From NCBI GenBank assembly GCA_022837485.1, contig JALHHH010000004.1, positions 47,714-111,713 of the forward strand: 64,000 bases of DNA. The letters are read 5' to 3'. The notes beneath the pieces were generated by a model. That model had not been told where the DNA came from and did no database searches. It saw nothing but the letters and a program-made list of their open reading frames with translations. The stretch comes from Bacteroidales bacterium. GTDB lineage: Bacteria; Bacteroidota; Bacteroidia; Bacteroidales; Lentimicrobiaceae. Shown piece by piece: positions 24,484 through 32,306 of the stretch. The position numbers were made by a program, and so were the translations under genes. Position 1 is the stretch's first letter, and every line of letters starts with the position of its first letter.

Positions 24484-26559
24484 ATGCACAGATACCTGGT
24501 TTGGCTCAGCAACAGGCACGACCTGATAGGCAAGATTTTCTTATTTATTGCGGTGATTGCTTTGCTTGTTGCGATTTTTCCACGTGAAGGAAAGTTTCGT
24601 TACGAGTATCAGAAAGGCAAGCCCTGGCAGCACGACGATCTGATAGCACCGGTCGATTTCGGCATACTGAAACCAGCCGAAGAACTGCAGTCGGAACTAA
24701 ATGCAGTGCTGAGGGATGCACGACCGTATTTCAAACGGCAGAACAGTATTACCGAAAGTCAGATAAATCTCCTGATTAATTCGTTCAATAAAGCATGGGA
24801 TGCCCGCTTCGGAAGAAGTACCGGCGATGATCCCGAAAGAAGCCGGCATCTCGATACCGCTCTCAGCATTCTGGATACGCTGTTTACCAGGGGAATTGTT
24901 GCGCTAAATAATGAGATAGAAGGTAAACCTTCTGGTTTTGAAGTCTTTGTGATCGATGGAAACCTGGCTTCCCGGGTTGCACTCTCCCGTATGTTTACCA
25001 TTAAATCGGCGCAACAGTATATTGAAGTCTGGCTCAATGGAAGCGGATTGAGTGAGACTGAAATGCTGAACGGCTTGCTTATAAATGCCTTACGGCAGAA
25101 TGTGGTGTTCGATAAAGAAAATACCACTCGTGCAAGAGAGGCGCTGACACGCGAAGTGCCGGCAACTCGTGGCATGATCCAGAGCGGTGAAAAAATCATC
25201 TCGAGGGGAGAACTGGTAAATGCAGAAAAATATCAAATCCTCGAATCCCTGCGAACGGAATACAGTCAGCGACTGGACGATACGTTTCGTTTTGGCAATG
25301 TTCTGACCGGTCAGGCCCTCCTGATAAGCCTTACCATCGTGGTTTTTATTCTGTTTATGATTTCATTCCGGAAAGATGTGTTCGCTGAGAATAAAAACCT
25401 GCTGATGATTCTACTGATCATTCTTGGTATGGTTGCTGCTGCTGCAATGGTAATCAAATCGGAACCCGGATTGCTTTCACTTCTTCCTTTTTGCCTGGTA
25501 CCTATTATTATAAGGGTGTTTTTCGATACGCGGCTGGCCTTTTTTGTACACGTGGTTACCCTTGTGCTTACGGGATTTATGGTGCCTAATGGCTTTGAAT
25601 TTATCTTTCAGCAACTGATCGCCGGACTGATCGCCATTATCAGTGTTGCCGGTCTGCGCCGAAGGTCTCAGTTTTTTCTTACAGCTCTGGCTGTGTTTAT
25701 TACTTATGCTTTCGTTTATTCCGGAATGCTGCTGATTCAGGATGGCAGTCTGGCTGGTTTTGATTTTCAGCAGTTGCTTCTCTTCGGCGGAAGCGCACTT
25801 TTTACGCTCTTTTCTTATCCTCTGATATTTTTGTTCGAGAAATTGTTCGGTCACGTTACCGACGTCACCCTCATGGAACTTTCGGATACTAATACCCCGC
25901 TGCTGCGACAACTGTCGCTGCTGGCTCCCGGAACCTTTCAGCATTCCATGCAGGTTGCAAATATTGCCGAAGCAGCAGCGTGGGAAATAGGAGCCAATAC
26001 CTTACTAATCCGTGCCGGTGCATTGTATCACGATATAGGCAAAATGGATATGCCGGCCTATTTCATCGAGAATCAAACTTCAGGAGTAAATCCACACGAT
26101 GAGCTCAGTTACGAAGAAAGCGCGAGAATAATTGTGAGTCACGTTACACGGGGCATCGAAAAAGCAAAAAAGTCAAAACTACCCGAAGTGCTGGTTGATT
26201 TTATACGAACCCATCATGGTACCCGGGTGGCTGAGTATTTTTATAACCGGCAGAAGCTCGAGTTTCCCGAAAAAGAGGTTAATGACCTGGATTTCCGGTA
26301 CCCGGGTCCGGTTCCTTACAGCAGGGAGACATCCATTCTGATGATGGCCGATTCGGTGGAAGCTGCATCCAGAAGCCTGAAAAAACCTACAGCGGAGTCC
26401 ATTGGCATCCTTGTGGAGAATATAATCGATAAGCAGGTTGAGATGCAGCAATTTGTGAATTCTGAACTCACACTCAAAGATATTACACGCATTAAGAAAA
26501 TCCTTAAAAAGAAACTCATGAGCATTTACCACGTCAGGATTGAGTATCCGGTGATTTAA
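24484..26559 (+). CDS. pgpH: Cyclic-di-AMP phosphodiesterase, 7TM-HD family
   Basis: PgpH-type enzymes hydrolyse the second messenger c-di-AMP. The 691-residue protein has an N-terminal membrane helix (residues about 18-36), an extracytoplasmic 7TMR-HDED domain (about 40-265), a seven-helix membrane block (about 270-465) and a cytoplasmic HD domain. The HD metal motif is visible: His in FQHSMQVANIAE, HD in YHDIGK, a second His in RTHHGT and Asp in MADSVEAA. The ATG at 24484 is chosen over the upstream TTG because the TTG lies in the promoter region. It ends 17 bases from the convergent wbqC-like gene. Confidence 0.9.
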   Translation: MHRYLVWLSNRHDLIGKIFLFIAVIALLVAIFPREGKFRYEYQKGKPWQHDDLIAPVDFGILKPAEELQSELNAVLRDARPYFKRQNSITESQINLLINSFNKAWDARFGRSTGDDPERSRHLDTALSILDTLFTRGIVALNNEIEGKPSGFEVFVIDGNLASRVALSRMFTIKSAQQYIEVWLNGSGLSETEMLNGLLINALRQNVVFDKENTTRAREALTREVPATRGMIQSGEKIISRGELVNAEKYQILESLRTEYSQRLDDTFRFGNVLTGQALLISLTIVVFILFMISFRKDVFAENKNLLMILLIILGMVAAAAMVIKSEPGLLSLLPFCLVPIIIRVFFDTRLAFFVHVVTLVLTGFMVPNGFEFIFQQLIAGLIAIISVAGLRRRSQFFLTALAVFITYAFVYSGMLLIQDGSLAGFDFQQLLLFGGSALFTLFSYPLIFLFEKLFGHVTDVTLMELSDTNTPLLRQLSLLAPGTFQHSMQVANIAEAAAWEIGANTLLIRAGALYHDIGKMDMPAYFIENQTSGVNPHDELSYEESARIIVSHVTRGIEKAKKSKLPEVLVDFIRTHHGTRVAEYFYNRQKLEFPEKEVNDLDFRYPGPVPYSRETSILMMADSVEAASRSLKKPTAESIGILVENIIDKQVEMQQFVNSELTLKDITRIKKILKKKLMSIYHVRIEYPVI

Positions 26560-26576
26560 TCGTCGTTTTATAATGC

Positions 26577-27227
26577 CTATTCCTGGCCGGGGATATGACG
26601 GCGCAGGTAAGGAGCAGCTTCAGGACCCAGGTTAAACAGCAAATCGGCCATGCTCAGATTGGTGATAAAAGGGAATCTGTCGCCAAAAACCTGGAAGTAA
26701 GGTTCATAAGAGGTGATCTCCCATTCGTGGCGTATTTCCCGTTTAGGCATGAACATTTTCCGAAGGTCAGCCACCGGCGCAGGATCTTTTACAAAAGTAT
26801 CCGTAAAATGTATTAAAGGTTTGATCCCGGTAAGTTCCAGACAGGCTTCAAGCAGCAATTTGTTGAATTCCCAAAGGTACTCTGGAGGATTCGAAAAAAT
26901 GGATTCGAAGACGTCGCGGTAATACAGGAAAAACGGAGATTTATTGTATGCTGATTCTATCGCTCTCCAATGGATAGAGTTCCATTTTTCAGCAAATGAC
27001 AGTTTTATGTCGGTAAAGGGTGTGTGGTTCCCTGAAGAACGTATTACCGGTACGCTGAGCGTTAACGGGCCATTGGCTGTGGCAATGATGTAGCGGTTTC
27101 TGCAGGTTTGCCGCGGATAGGTTTCGTGCAGTTCGATGTGTACTGTGGGTGCATGGACCAGCCAGCAGAAATAACTGATGTCGGGGAAGCAGGCAAAAGG
27201 CAGCAATACTTCGGGAACTCCGCTCAT
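26577..27227 (-). CDS. WbqC family protein
   Basis: The 216-residue protein matches the WbqC-like family: YFPxI-type N-terminus (FACFPDISYF), CRNRYIIATANG, IHWRAIESAYNKSPFFLYY and the C-terminal YFQVFGDRFPFITNLSMADLLFNLG. The family is found near polysaccharide and O-antigen genes; no enzymatic activity is firmly established. No signal peptide is visible, so it is cytoplasmic. The promoter box at 27245-27252 gives a leader of about 10 bases to the ATG at 27227. Confidence 0.9.
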   Translation of the reverse strand: MSGVPEVLLPFACFPDISYFCWLVHAPTVHIELHETYPRQTCRNRYIIATANGPLTLSVPVIRSSGNHTPFTDIKLSFAEKWNSIHWRAIESAYNKSPFFLYYRDVFESIFSNPPEYLWEFNKLLLEACLELTGIKPLIHFTDTFVKDPAPVADLRKMFMPKREIRHEWEITSYEPYFQVFGDRFPFITNLSMADLLFNLGPEAAPYLRRHIPGQE

Positions 27228-27244
27228 AACATGGGTGTTTAGGG

Positions 27245-27252
27245 CAAATGTA
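27245..27252 (-). promoter_or_regulatory. Candidate promoter -7 box of the wbqC-like gene
   Basis: Minus strand TACATTTG matches TAnnTTTG, 17 bases before the ATG. Confidence 0.5.
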
Positions 27253-27330
27253 CAATTATTGTGAGAAATGCCATGGCTTTGGCGGCTTCTTCATCATACA
27301 GTTCAGTGGAACTCCTTCCCGGAAACGGCA

Positions 27331-27356
27331 AAAAAAAAGGCCCGCATTCACGGGCC
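27331..27356 (-). terminator. Intrinsic terminator of the thioredoxin pair
   Basis: GGCCCG and CGGGCC form a six-base GC stem around CATTCA; on the minus strand a run of eight T residues follows. It is 26 bases after the thioredoxin stop. Confidence 0.9.
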
Positions 27357-27381
27357 TCAGTTGTACGGTTAATACCACACC

Positions 27382-27747
27382 TTATTCGCCGGCTTTGGCG
27401 TTCAGAAGAACATCGTCAATTGCCTGCTTCAGAGCATGTTTGGGAAGCGCTCCCTGAGCCATCTGAGGCTGTCCGTCGGACGGACAGAACAACATGCTGG
27501 GAATGCTTCGTATTCCGAAAATCTGTGAAAGTTCCTGTTCGGCTTCGGTATCCACTTTGTAAATGTTGACCTTCCCTTCGTATTCTTTTGAAAGTTCTTC
27601 AAGAATGGGTGCAACCATCTTGCAGGGTCCGCACCAGTCGGCATAAAAGTCGATGATACAGGGAAGCTTGCCTTCAAACTTCCAATCCTGGTTTTTGTCG
27701 AAATCGAAAACCTTGGTTTTAAAGGTTTCAAATGTTAAATGTTCCAT
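27382..27747 (-). CDS. Thioredoxin
   Basis: The 121-residue protein has the thioredoxin active site WCGPC (DFYADWCGPCK near residue 40) and cis-Pro in RSIPSML. No signal peptide is visible, so it is probably cytoplasmic, reducing protein disulfides with electrons from thioredoxin reductase. It has a 25-residue N-terminal extension before the first beta strand (FDFDKNQDWKFEGKLP), shared with the upstream lipoprotein thioredoxin, so the two arose by duplication. It follows that gene by 35 bases and is likely co-transcribed. Confidence 0.9.
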   Translation of the reverse strand: MEHLTFETFKTKVFDFDKNQDWKFEGKLPCIIDFYADWCGPCKMVAPILEELSKEYEGKVNIYKVDTEAEQELSQIFGIRSIPSMLFCPSDGQPQMAQGALPKHALKQAIDDVLLNAKAGE

Positions 27748-27782
27748 TATCGGGTTTCTGTAATTATTCGGTAAATGATTGT

Positions 27783-28304
27783 TTACTTCTGGGATGTCGG
27801 CTGAGCAGCAGGTGCAAGTAATATTTCTTTCACCATTTTCTCAAATTCTGCCTTCGGCAATGCTCCTGCCGTCATTTGTGGCTGACCTTCAGCAGGACAA
27901 AACAGTATGCTCGGAATGCTGCGGATGCCAAATACCTGGGCTAACTCACGCTCTTTGTCGGTATCGACTTTATATACTACAATCTGATCCTTGTATTGCT
28001 CTGCGAGCTCAGCCATTATAGGAGCCACGCGCTTGCAGGGTCCGCACCAGTCGGCGTAAAAGTCAATGATGCAAGGCTTGTTACCTTCGTAAATCCACTT
28101 GTCGGGACTTTTTTCGTAGTTAAATACCCGCTCCAGGAACATTGCCTTGTTCATCTGTATTACTTTGCCGGCTTCAGCCGAAGCAACAGCGGTTGTTTCC
28201 TTTACGGGTTCATTTGATGCCGACTGTCCGTTACTGGTAGTTTGGTTGCAACCGAAGAATGCAAGACTGGCAACAAGTGCGAGGGTGAAAATACGTTTGT
28301 TCAT
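27783..28304 (-). CDS. Thioredoxin-domain lipoprotein
   Basis: The 173-residue protein has a signal peptide with lipobox (SLAFFGC, Cys19), a polar linker (20-55) and a thioredoxin domain with WCGPC and cis-Pro in RSIPSIL. It is probably anchored in the periplasm as a disulfide reductase or as part of a periplasmic redox pathway. The start at 28304 is chosen because the promoter box (28339-28346) puts an upstream ATG (28328) only a few bases from the transcript start, and because the chosen ATG gives a standard signal peptide. The domain is about 60 percent identical by eye to the downstream thioredoxin. Confidence 0.85.
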   Translation of the reverse strand: MNKRIFTLALVASLAFFGCNQTTSNGQSASNEPVKETTAVASAEAGKVIQMNKAMFLERVFNYEKSPDKWIYEGNKPCIIDFYADWCGPCKRVAPIMAELAEQYKDQIVVYKVDTDKERELAQVFGIRSIPSILFCPAEGQPQMTAGALPKAEFEKMVKEILLAPAAQPTSQK

Positions 28305-28338
28305 ATTATTGATGATGGTTGGGTTCATAATTTCGCTG

Positions 28339-28346
28339 CAAAGATA
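28339..28346 (-). promoter_or_regulatory. Candidate promoter -7 box of the thioredoxin operon
   Basis: Minus strand TATCTTTG matches TAnnTTTG and is followed by CAG. It is back-to-back with the box at 28391-28398, making a divergent promoter pair. Confidence 0.55.
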
Positions 28347-28390
28347 AAACTTTTATTTTTTAAATCGCATAAATATCACTAAAAAAAAGT

Positions 28391-28398
28391 TAATTTTG
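28391..28398 (+). promoter_or_regulatory. Candidate promoter -7 box of the zinc-ribbon gene
   Basis: TAATTTTG followed by CAG matches TAnnTTTG; transcript start near 28405 gives a leader of about 60 bases. Confidence 0.5.
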
Positions 28399-28464
28399 CA
28401 GAGTCAATCGTTTAAACAAACATCAGGCCATTTTGTTAGGCCGTAGAAATCACCGTATTAAATA

Positions 28465-28905
28465 ATGAGTCTGGCCCATTATTTTAAGGAACTTGATCTG
28501 GGAGAATTTAATGCCAGGTTTTCGAAGCCCGGGCAATGCCTGAAGGCCATTGCCGATGAAAAATGGCAGAACGGGTATATTTGCCGCAAATGCGGACATA
28601 CCAATTACTGTGAAGGTAAAACCCCGTTTTCGCGCCGGTGTACCCGGTGTAAATCGGATGAGTCGGCAACGGCGCACACCATTTTTCACAGGTGCCGGAT
28701 ACCAATTACCGATGCATTTGAGATCGCCTATCTTGTTTGCAGTACCGAAAAGATTTCGAGTTATGAGCTTTCGCGCCGTCTCGACACCCGTCAGATGACC
28801 TGCTGGAAGTTTAAAAAACGGATTATGGAATGCATTGAGCACGGCACCGGCCTGCATTTGTTTGAGGTCGGCGGAGGCAATTCAGCTCCGGAATCCGATG
28901 CATAA
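28465..28905 (+). CDS. Stand-alone transposase-type zinc-ribbon protein (IS1595-like N-terminal region)
   Basis: The 146-residue protein has a zinc ribbon CRKCGHTNYC and CTRCKSDESATAHTIFH, followed by a helical segment (ISSYELSRRLDTRQMTCWKFKKRI) typical of the N-terminal part of IS1595-family transposases. The DDE catalytic domain that should follow is missing, and downstream DNA to 28945 shows no remnant of it. It has its own promoter box and no visible terminal inverted repeats. It may be a remnant or a conserved regulator made from a transposase DNA-binding domain. Confidence 0.7.
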   Translation: MSLAHYFKELDLGEFNARFSKPGQCLKAIADEKWQNGYICRKCGHTNYCEGKTPFSRRCTRCKSDESATAHTIFHRCRIPITDAFEIAYLVCSTEKISSYELSRRLDTRQMTCWKFKKRIMECIEHGTGLHLFEVGGGNSAPESDA

Positions 28906-28945
28906 CCACCTTGTATTCTGATTGTGTCCGATGTGCAGTCCGGAG

Positions 28946-31048
28946 CTACTCTTTAATGAGGTTCATCCATGAGATGCCGGCACTGCTGCTGATTCTGATC
29001 AGGTAAAATCCGGGATCAAGATTTTTAATTCGCAGTCGTGCAGAGGGCTGTCCGGTATGGATCGTTTCTGTTATCCCGGTTTTTTGTCCCGACAGGGTAT
29101 AAACTTCCATCGTCCGCTGCGGAGCGTCGGCGGTTTCAAACTCCAGCCATACACTTTCCTTTGCGGGATTTGGAAACAGGCGGGCAGGTGAGCTCGGTTT
29201 GTTTTCAGCAAGTGTATTGCCTTCGGGAGCCCAGTTCAGCGTAAATCCGGGAGCTGTGCCACTGCCATCGGATGTGAATATCAGAAAAGCCTTCCCGCCC
29301 GGAACTGTCACAGGACCGGGGATTGAATCGCCCGTCAGTAAAGCCACCTCCTGCTGGCTCGACAGGTCATAAATACGCAAATAATCAAAACCATCCTGCA
29401 GGCTGAACAGATCAAACGTCAGTTTTAGCGGAACAAGCTCGGTTGGGATGATTCTCCACTTGCACATGCTGTTGTTTCCGTAATTGAATTCTCCCGAACC
29501 ATCGTCAAACGAACCCGAGGGCGTATTGAAGGTGGTAGTTCCGGAGCAAAATATTGGCAGCAGACTTTTATAGAACCCCAGAAAACCGTTTCCGCCACCG
29601 TTTTCACGCGATAGCACGACCAAAGCCGATGAAGCAGAAATATCAAGTGCTTCGGGAAGCATGGATCCGGAGTATGAGGCAAGCAGTTGTGCGGTATCGT
29701 CGCCTTTATATATATGCAGGGAGTCGCCTTCGGCGAGATCAATCAGCGGGAAATGCAGTTGCAGGCCGCTGATGGAGTCGTAATCGCTGTCCTGAGGGCG
29801 AATAAGCCACTGGCAGTTACTGCCTGAAGGATAATCAGACATATTGCTTCCATCGGTATACGATCCTGCAATAAACGATAAGGTGTCAGGTCCCTGGCAG
29901 TAACCGGGATAATTAAATAGGGTAGTGTCGGGGTATATATCTTTAATTACTTCCTGGGCAAAGTTGAAATTGCTGCCTCCGGGTGTAAGTGCCGACAACA
30001 AAAAATATCCGTCGTAGTTTCCGCTCCATCCCCAGTTAAAATGGTAAAAGCCGCCGGGCGAATACCCGTCGCATACAAAGGCATGCCCGTTTTGCGAACC
30101 AACGCTTTCCCAACCGGCATAGTAAAGCGGTTTGCGTGCATCCAGGTTGGCAACAAGGATGCTGTCCCAGTCCATGGTGGTGGTATCTCTGAAAATATAT
30201 TGCGTTTGAGCTCCATATTTAAAAAATGCCCGCATCGAATTGGCAGCACTGTGGTTCCACATGCCCGATCCGGAGGGGCCGTAATCCATATCGAACGATA
30301 TTCCTAGGTGATAGAGCAAAAGCGCAATGTGCTCGTTGGGTCCGTTAAGGGTGCGTTCCATGCCGTTCCAGAGGTAGGCTGTTTCTCCGAAATTTGCAAA
30401 CTGCACCCCATAATTTGGATGTACGTAGCTGTATTCTCCGGTTCCCTGGTGCGGCCAGCGGTGGTAAAACATCAGCTGTCCAACCGCGGTGGCAACACAT
30501 CCGGCATAACACCGGCCGCCGGGCCCGGCAGGATCGGGGGGGCACATGCCGTTGTAATAATTTCCCTGATCCCAGACGGTACGGAGCAGTGGTTCAACAA
30601 GATCCGGTTTGTTGCGTGCTTCCGGAGCTTTCCGGATGCTGTAACGTTCGCGTATTTTTTTTATCTCAGGCACCGGATGTGCGAGTCCCGACACGGCATC
30701 CATCTGCCGGCCGTAGTATTGAAGCCAGGCCAGCAGCGCAGGAGGTGGATTTTCACCGGTATAGCTCCCCTTCATGCTGTAACCAAGCACCGGAAAGGTG
30801 TTATCCGACCCAGCAACCAAAACGTAACCTCCACCTTTGAAATTGACCGCGAATGCCCTCAGTCTACCCTGTATGTTAACCGGTAAAAAATTGTCAATTA
30901 CCGCTGATACCCTGTTTTCGTCTGAATGAACTTCAAGCCTTTCCTGAAAAAAGTTCAGCGCCAGGGTCTTCGATTTTCCGATGGATTGTGATGAGGCCGT
31001 GCCTGCAAAACAAAGGATGGATAAAAAATGGAGAATAAACTTTTTCAT
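28946..31048 (-). CDS. Secreted C10 (streptopain-like) peptidase with two CUB domains and T9SS signal
   Basis: The start chosen gives a signal peptide (KKFILHFLSILCFAGTASSQ); the longer frame has no signal peptide and its start lies upstream of the transcript start implied by the box at 31073-31080. The 700-residue protein has an N-terminal inhibitory propeptide (about 20-150, Spi-like), a C10 peptidase domain with catalytic Cys184 in CVATA and His322 in NGHAF, two CUB-like domains (about 385-500 and 505-610, each with paired cysteines) and a T9SS type A C-terminus (LFPNPAKESVWLEF, DPGFYLIRI, ending NLIKE). It is likely exported to the surface to degrade protein. Confidence 0.9.
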   Translation of the reverse strand: MKKFILHFLSILCFAGTASSQSIGKSKTLALNFFQERLEVHSDENRVSAVIDNFLPVNIQGRLRAFAVNFKGGGYVLVAGSDNTFPVLGYSMKGSYTGENPPPALLAWLQYYGRQMDAVSGLAHPVPEIKKIRERYSIRKAPEARNKPDLVEPLLRTVWDQGNYYNGMCPPDPAGPGGRCYAGCVATAVGQLMFYHRWPHQGTGEYSYVHPNYGVQFANFGETAYLWNGMERTLNGPNEHIALLLYHLGISFDMDYGPSGSGMWNHSAANSMRAFFKYGAQTQYIFRDTTTMDWDSILVANLDARKPLYYAGWESVGSQNGHAFVCDGYSPGGFYHFNWGWSGNYDGYFLLSALTPGGSNFNFAQEVIKDIYPDTTLFNYPGYCQGPDTLSFIAGSYTDGSNMSDYPSGSNCQWLIRPQDSDYDSISGLQLHFPLIDLAEGDSLHIYKGDDTAQLLASYSGSMLPEALDISASSALVVLSRENGGGNGFLGFYKSLLPIFCSGTTTFNTPSGSFDDGSGEFNYGNNSMCKWRIIPTELVPLKLTFDLFSLQDGFDYLRIYDLSSQQEVALLTGDSIPGPVTVPGGKAFLIFTSDGSGTAPGFTLNWAPEGNTLAENKPSSPARLFPNPAKESVWLEFETADAPQRTMEVYTLSGQKTGITETIHTGQPSARLRIKNLDPGFYLIRISSSAGISWMNLIKE

Positions 31049-31072
31049 CGGATGATCATATTTTGCCTGTCT

Positions 31073-31080
31073 CAAAAATA
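31073..31080 (-). promoter_or_regulatory. Candidate promoter -7 box of the C10 peptidase gene
   Basis: Minus strand TATTTTTG matches TAnnTTTG. Transcription from about 31066 supports the start codon at 31048. Confidence 0.5.
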
Positions 31081-31241
31081 GCATTTATTTCTCCCTGCAC
31101 GTTTTATTATTCCGTGGTTTAAAGCCGTTTTTTTGTGCTTAAACTAATATTAATGCAAAAAGGTCAATTTTATGCGTTTGTGATTTTTGTTTTAAAAGGT
31201 AAAATGAAGCAACGGATAATTCTGCAATCCGGGTCAAATCG

Positions 31242-31249
31242 TAACTTTG
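31242..31249 (+). promoter_or_regulatory. Candidate promoter -7 box of the threonine aldolase gene
   Basis: TAACTTTG matches TAnnTTTG. The upstream in-frame TTG at 31247 is part of this box, so the ATG at 31268 is the start, with a leader of about 12 bases. Confidence 0.55.
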
Positions 31250-31267
31250 CCTGAAAATAACTGTAAT

Positions 31268-32290
31268 ATGAAGATTGACCTGCGCTCCGATACCATTACC
31301 CGCCCAACGCCCGGGATGCTGGATGCCATGTTCTCAGCTCATGTTGGCGACGATGTTTTTGGTGAAGATCCCACTGTAGCTGCTCTTGAGGCGAAAGTTG
31401 CCGCCCTTTTCGGGAAGGATGCCGGACTTTTCTGTCCGTCGGGCACCATGACCAACCAGATTGCTGCCAGGGTTCATGCCCGTCCGGGTGAAGAAGTTAT
31501 TCTGCACAAACTTTCACACGTTTATTATTATGAAGCCGGAGGTTTGATGTCGAACTCAGGTCTCTCGGTTTGTCTGCTCGGTGGTGACCGCGGGATGATT
31601 ACTGCGCAGGATGTTGCCGACCATATCAATCCCGACGATCTGCACCGCCCCCGTACCGCTGTGGTGGAAGTTGAGAATACCATGAACAAAGGCGGAGGTG
31701 CGGTATACAACAACGATGAACTTGCAGCAATAGGGGAGGTTTGCCTTACCAATGGCCTCAAATATCACCTCGATGGTGCCCGAATTTTCAATGCACTTGT
31801 TGTTACCGGTCAGACGTCACAGGAGTGCGGATCCCTGTTCGACAGCATCTCCGTATGCCTTTCAAAAGGACTGGGAGCTCCGGTAGGTTCGGTGTTGACT
31901 GGCGATCGTGAATTTATACGAATGGCCCGGCGCGTGCGCAAAGTACTTGGCGGTGGTATGCGGCAGGCCGGTTATCTGGCAGCAGCCGGTATCTATGCAC
32001 TCGATCATCACATAGAACGCCTAAAGGAGGATCATCAGCGGGCTCAGCTGCTCGGAAAAACCCTGAGCCAGCTCAACTGGGTTGATGAAGTACTGCCGGT
32101 AGATACCAACATCGTGATTTTCAGGGTTAAAAATCCGCTTACAGCAGCAGTAGTTTCAGGAAAACTTGCCAGTGAGGGCATTTTAGCCATCGACTTTGAC
32201 AAGCAGTCGGTTCGGTTTGTAACCCATCTCGATTATACCGATGCAATGCTTGCGCGGACGATAGATGTATTAAATACCATGAGCTTCTGA
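31268..32290 (+). CDS. ltaE: Low-specificity L-threonine aldolase
   Basis: The 340-residue PLP enzyme cleaves threonine (and allo-threonine) to glycine and acetaldehyde. It starts MKIDLRSDTITRPTPGM, the family's usual opening, with GDDVFGEDPT near 30, LHLDGAR-type segment YHLDGARIFNA near 165-175, and PLP lysine in SVCLSKGLGAPVGS (about residue 200). Length is normal (about 335-345). It is a single gene on plus; the next gene converges 17 bases away without a visible terminator. Confidence 0.9.
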   Translation: MKIDLRSDTITRPTPGMLDAMFSAHVGDDVFGEDPTVAALEAKVAALFGKDAGLFCPSGTMTNQIAARVHARPGEEVILHKLSHVYYYEAGGLMSNSGLSVCLLGGDRGMITAQDVADHINPDDLHRPRTAVVEVENTMNKGGGAVYNNDELAAIGEVCLTNGLKYHLDGARIFNALVVTGQTSQECGSLFDSISVCLSKGLGAPVGSVLTGDREFIRMARRVRKVLGGGMRQAGYLAAAGIYALDHHIERLKEDHQRAQLLGKTLSQLNWVDEVLPVDTNIVIFRVKNPLTAAVVSGKLASEGILAIDFDKQSVRFVTHLDYTDAMLARTIDVLNTMSF

Positions 32291-32306
32291 AAAAATCAGC
32301 AACGGA

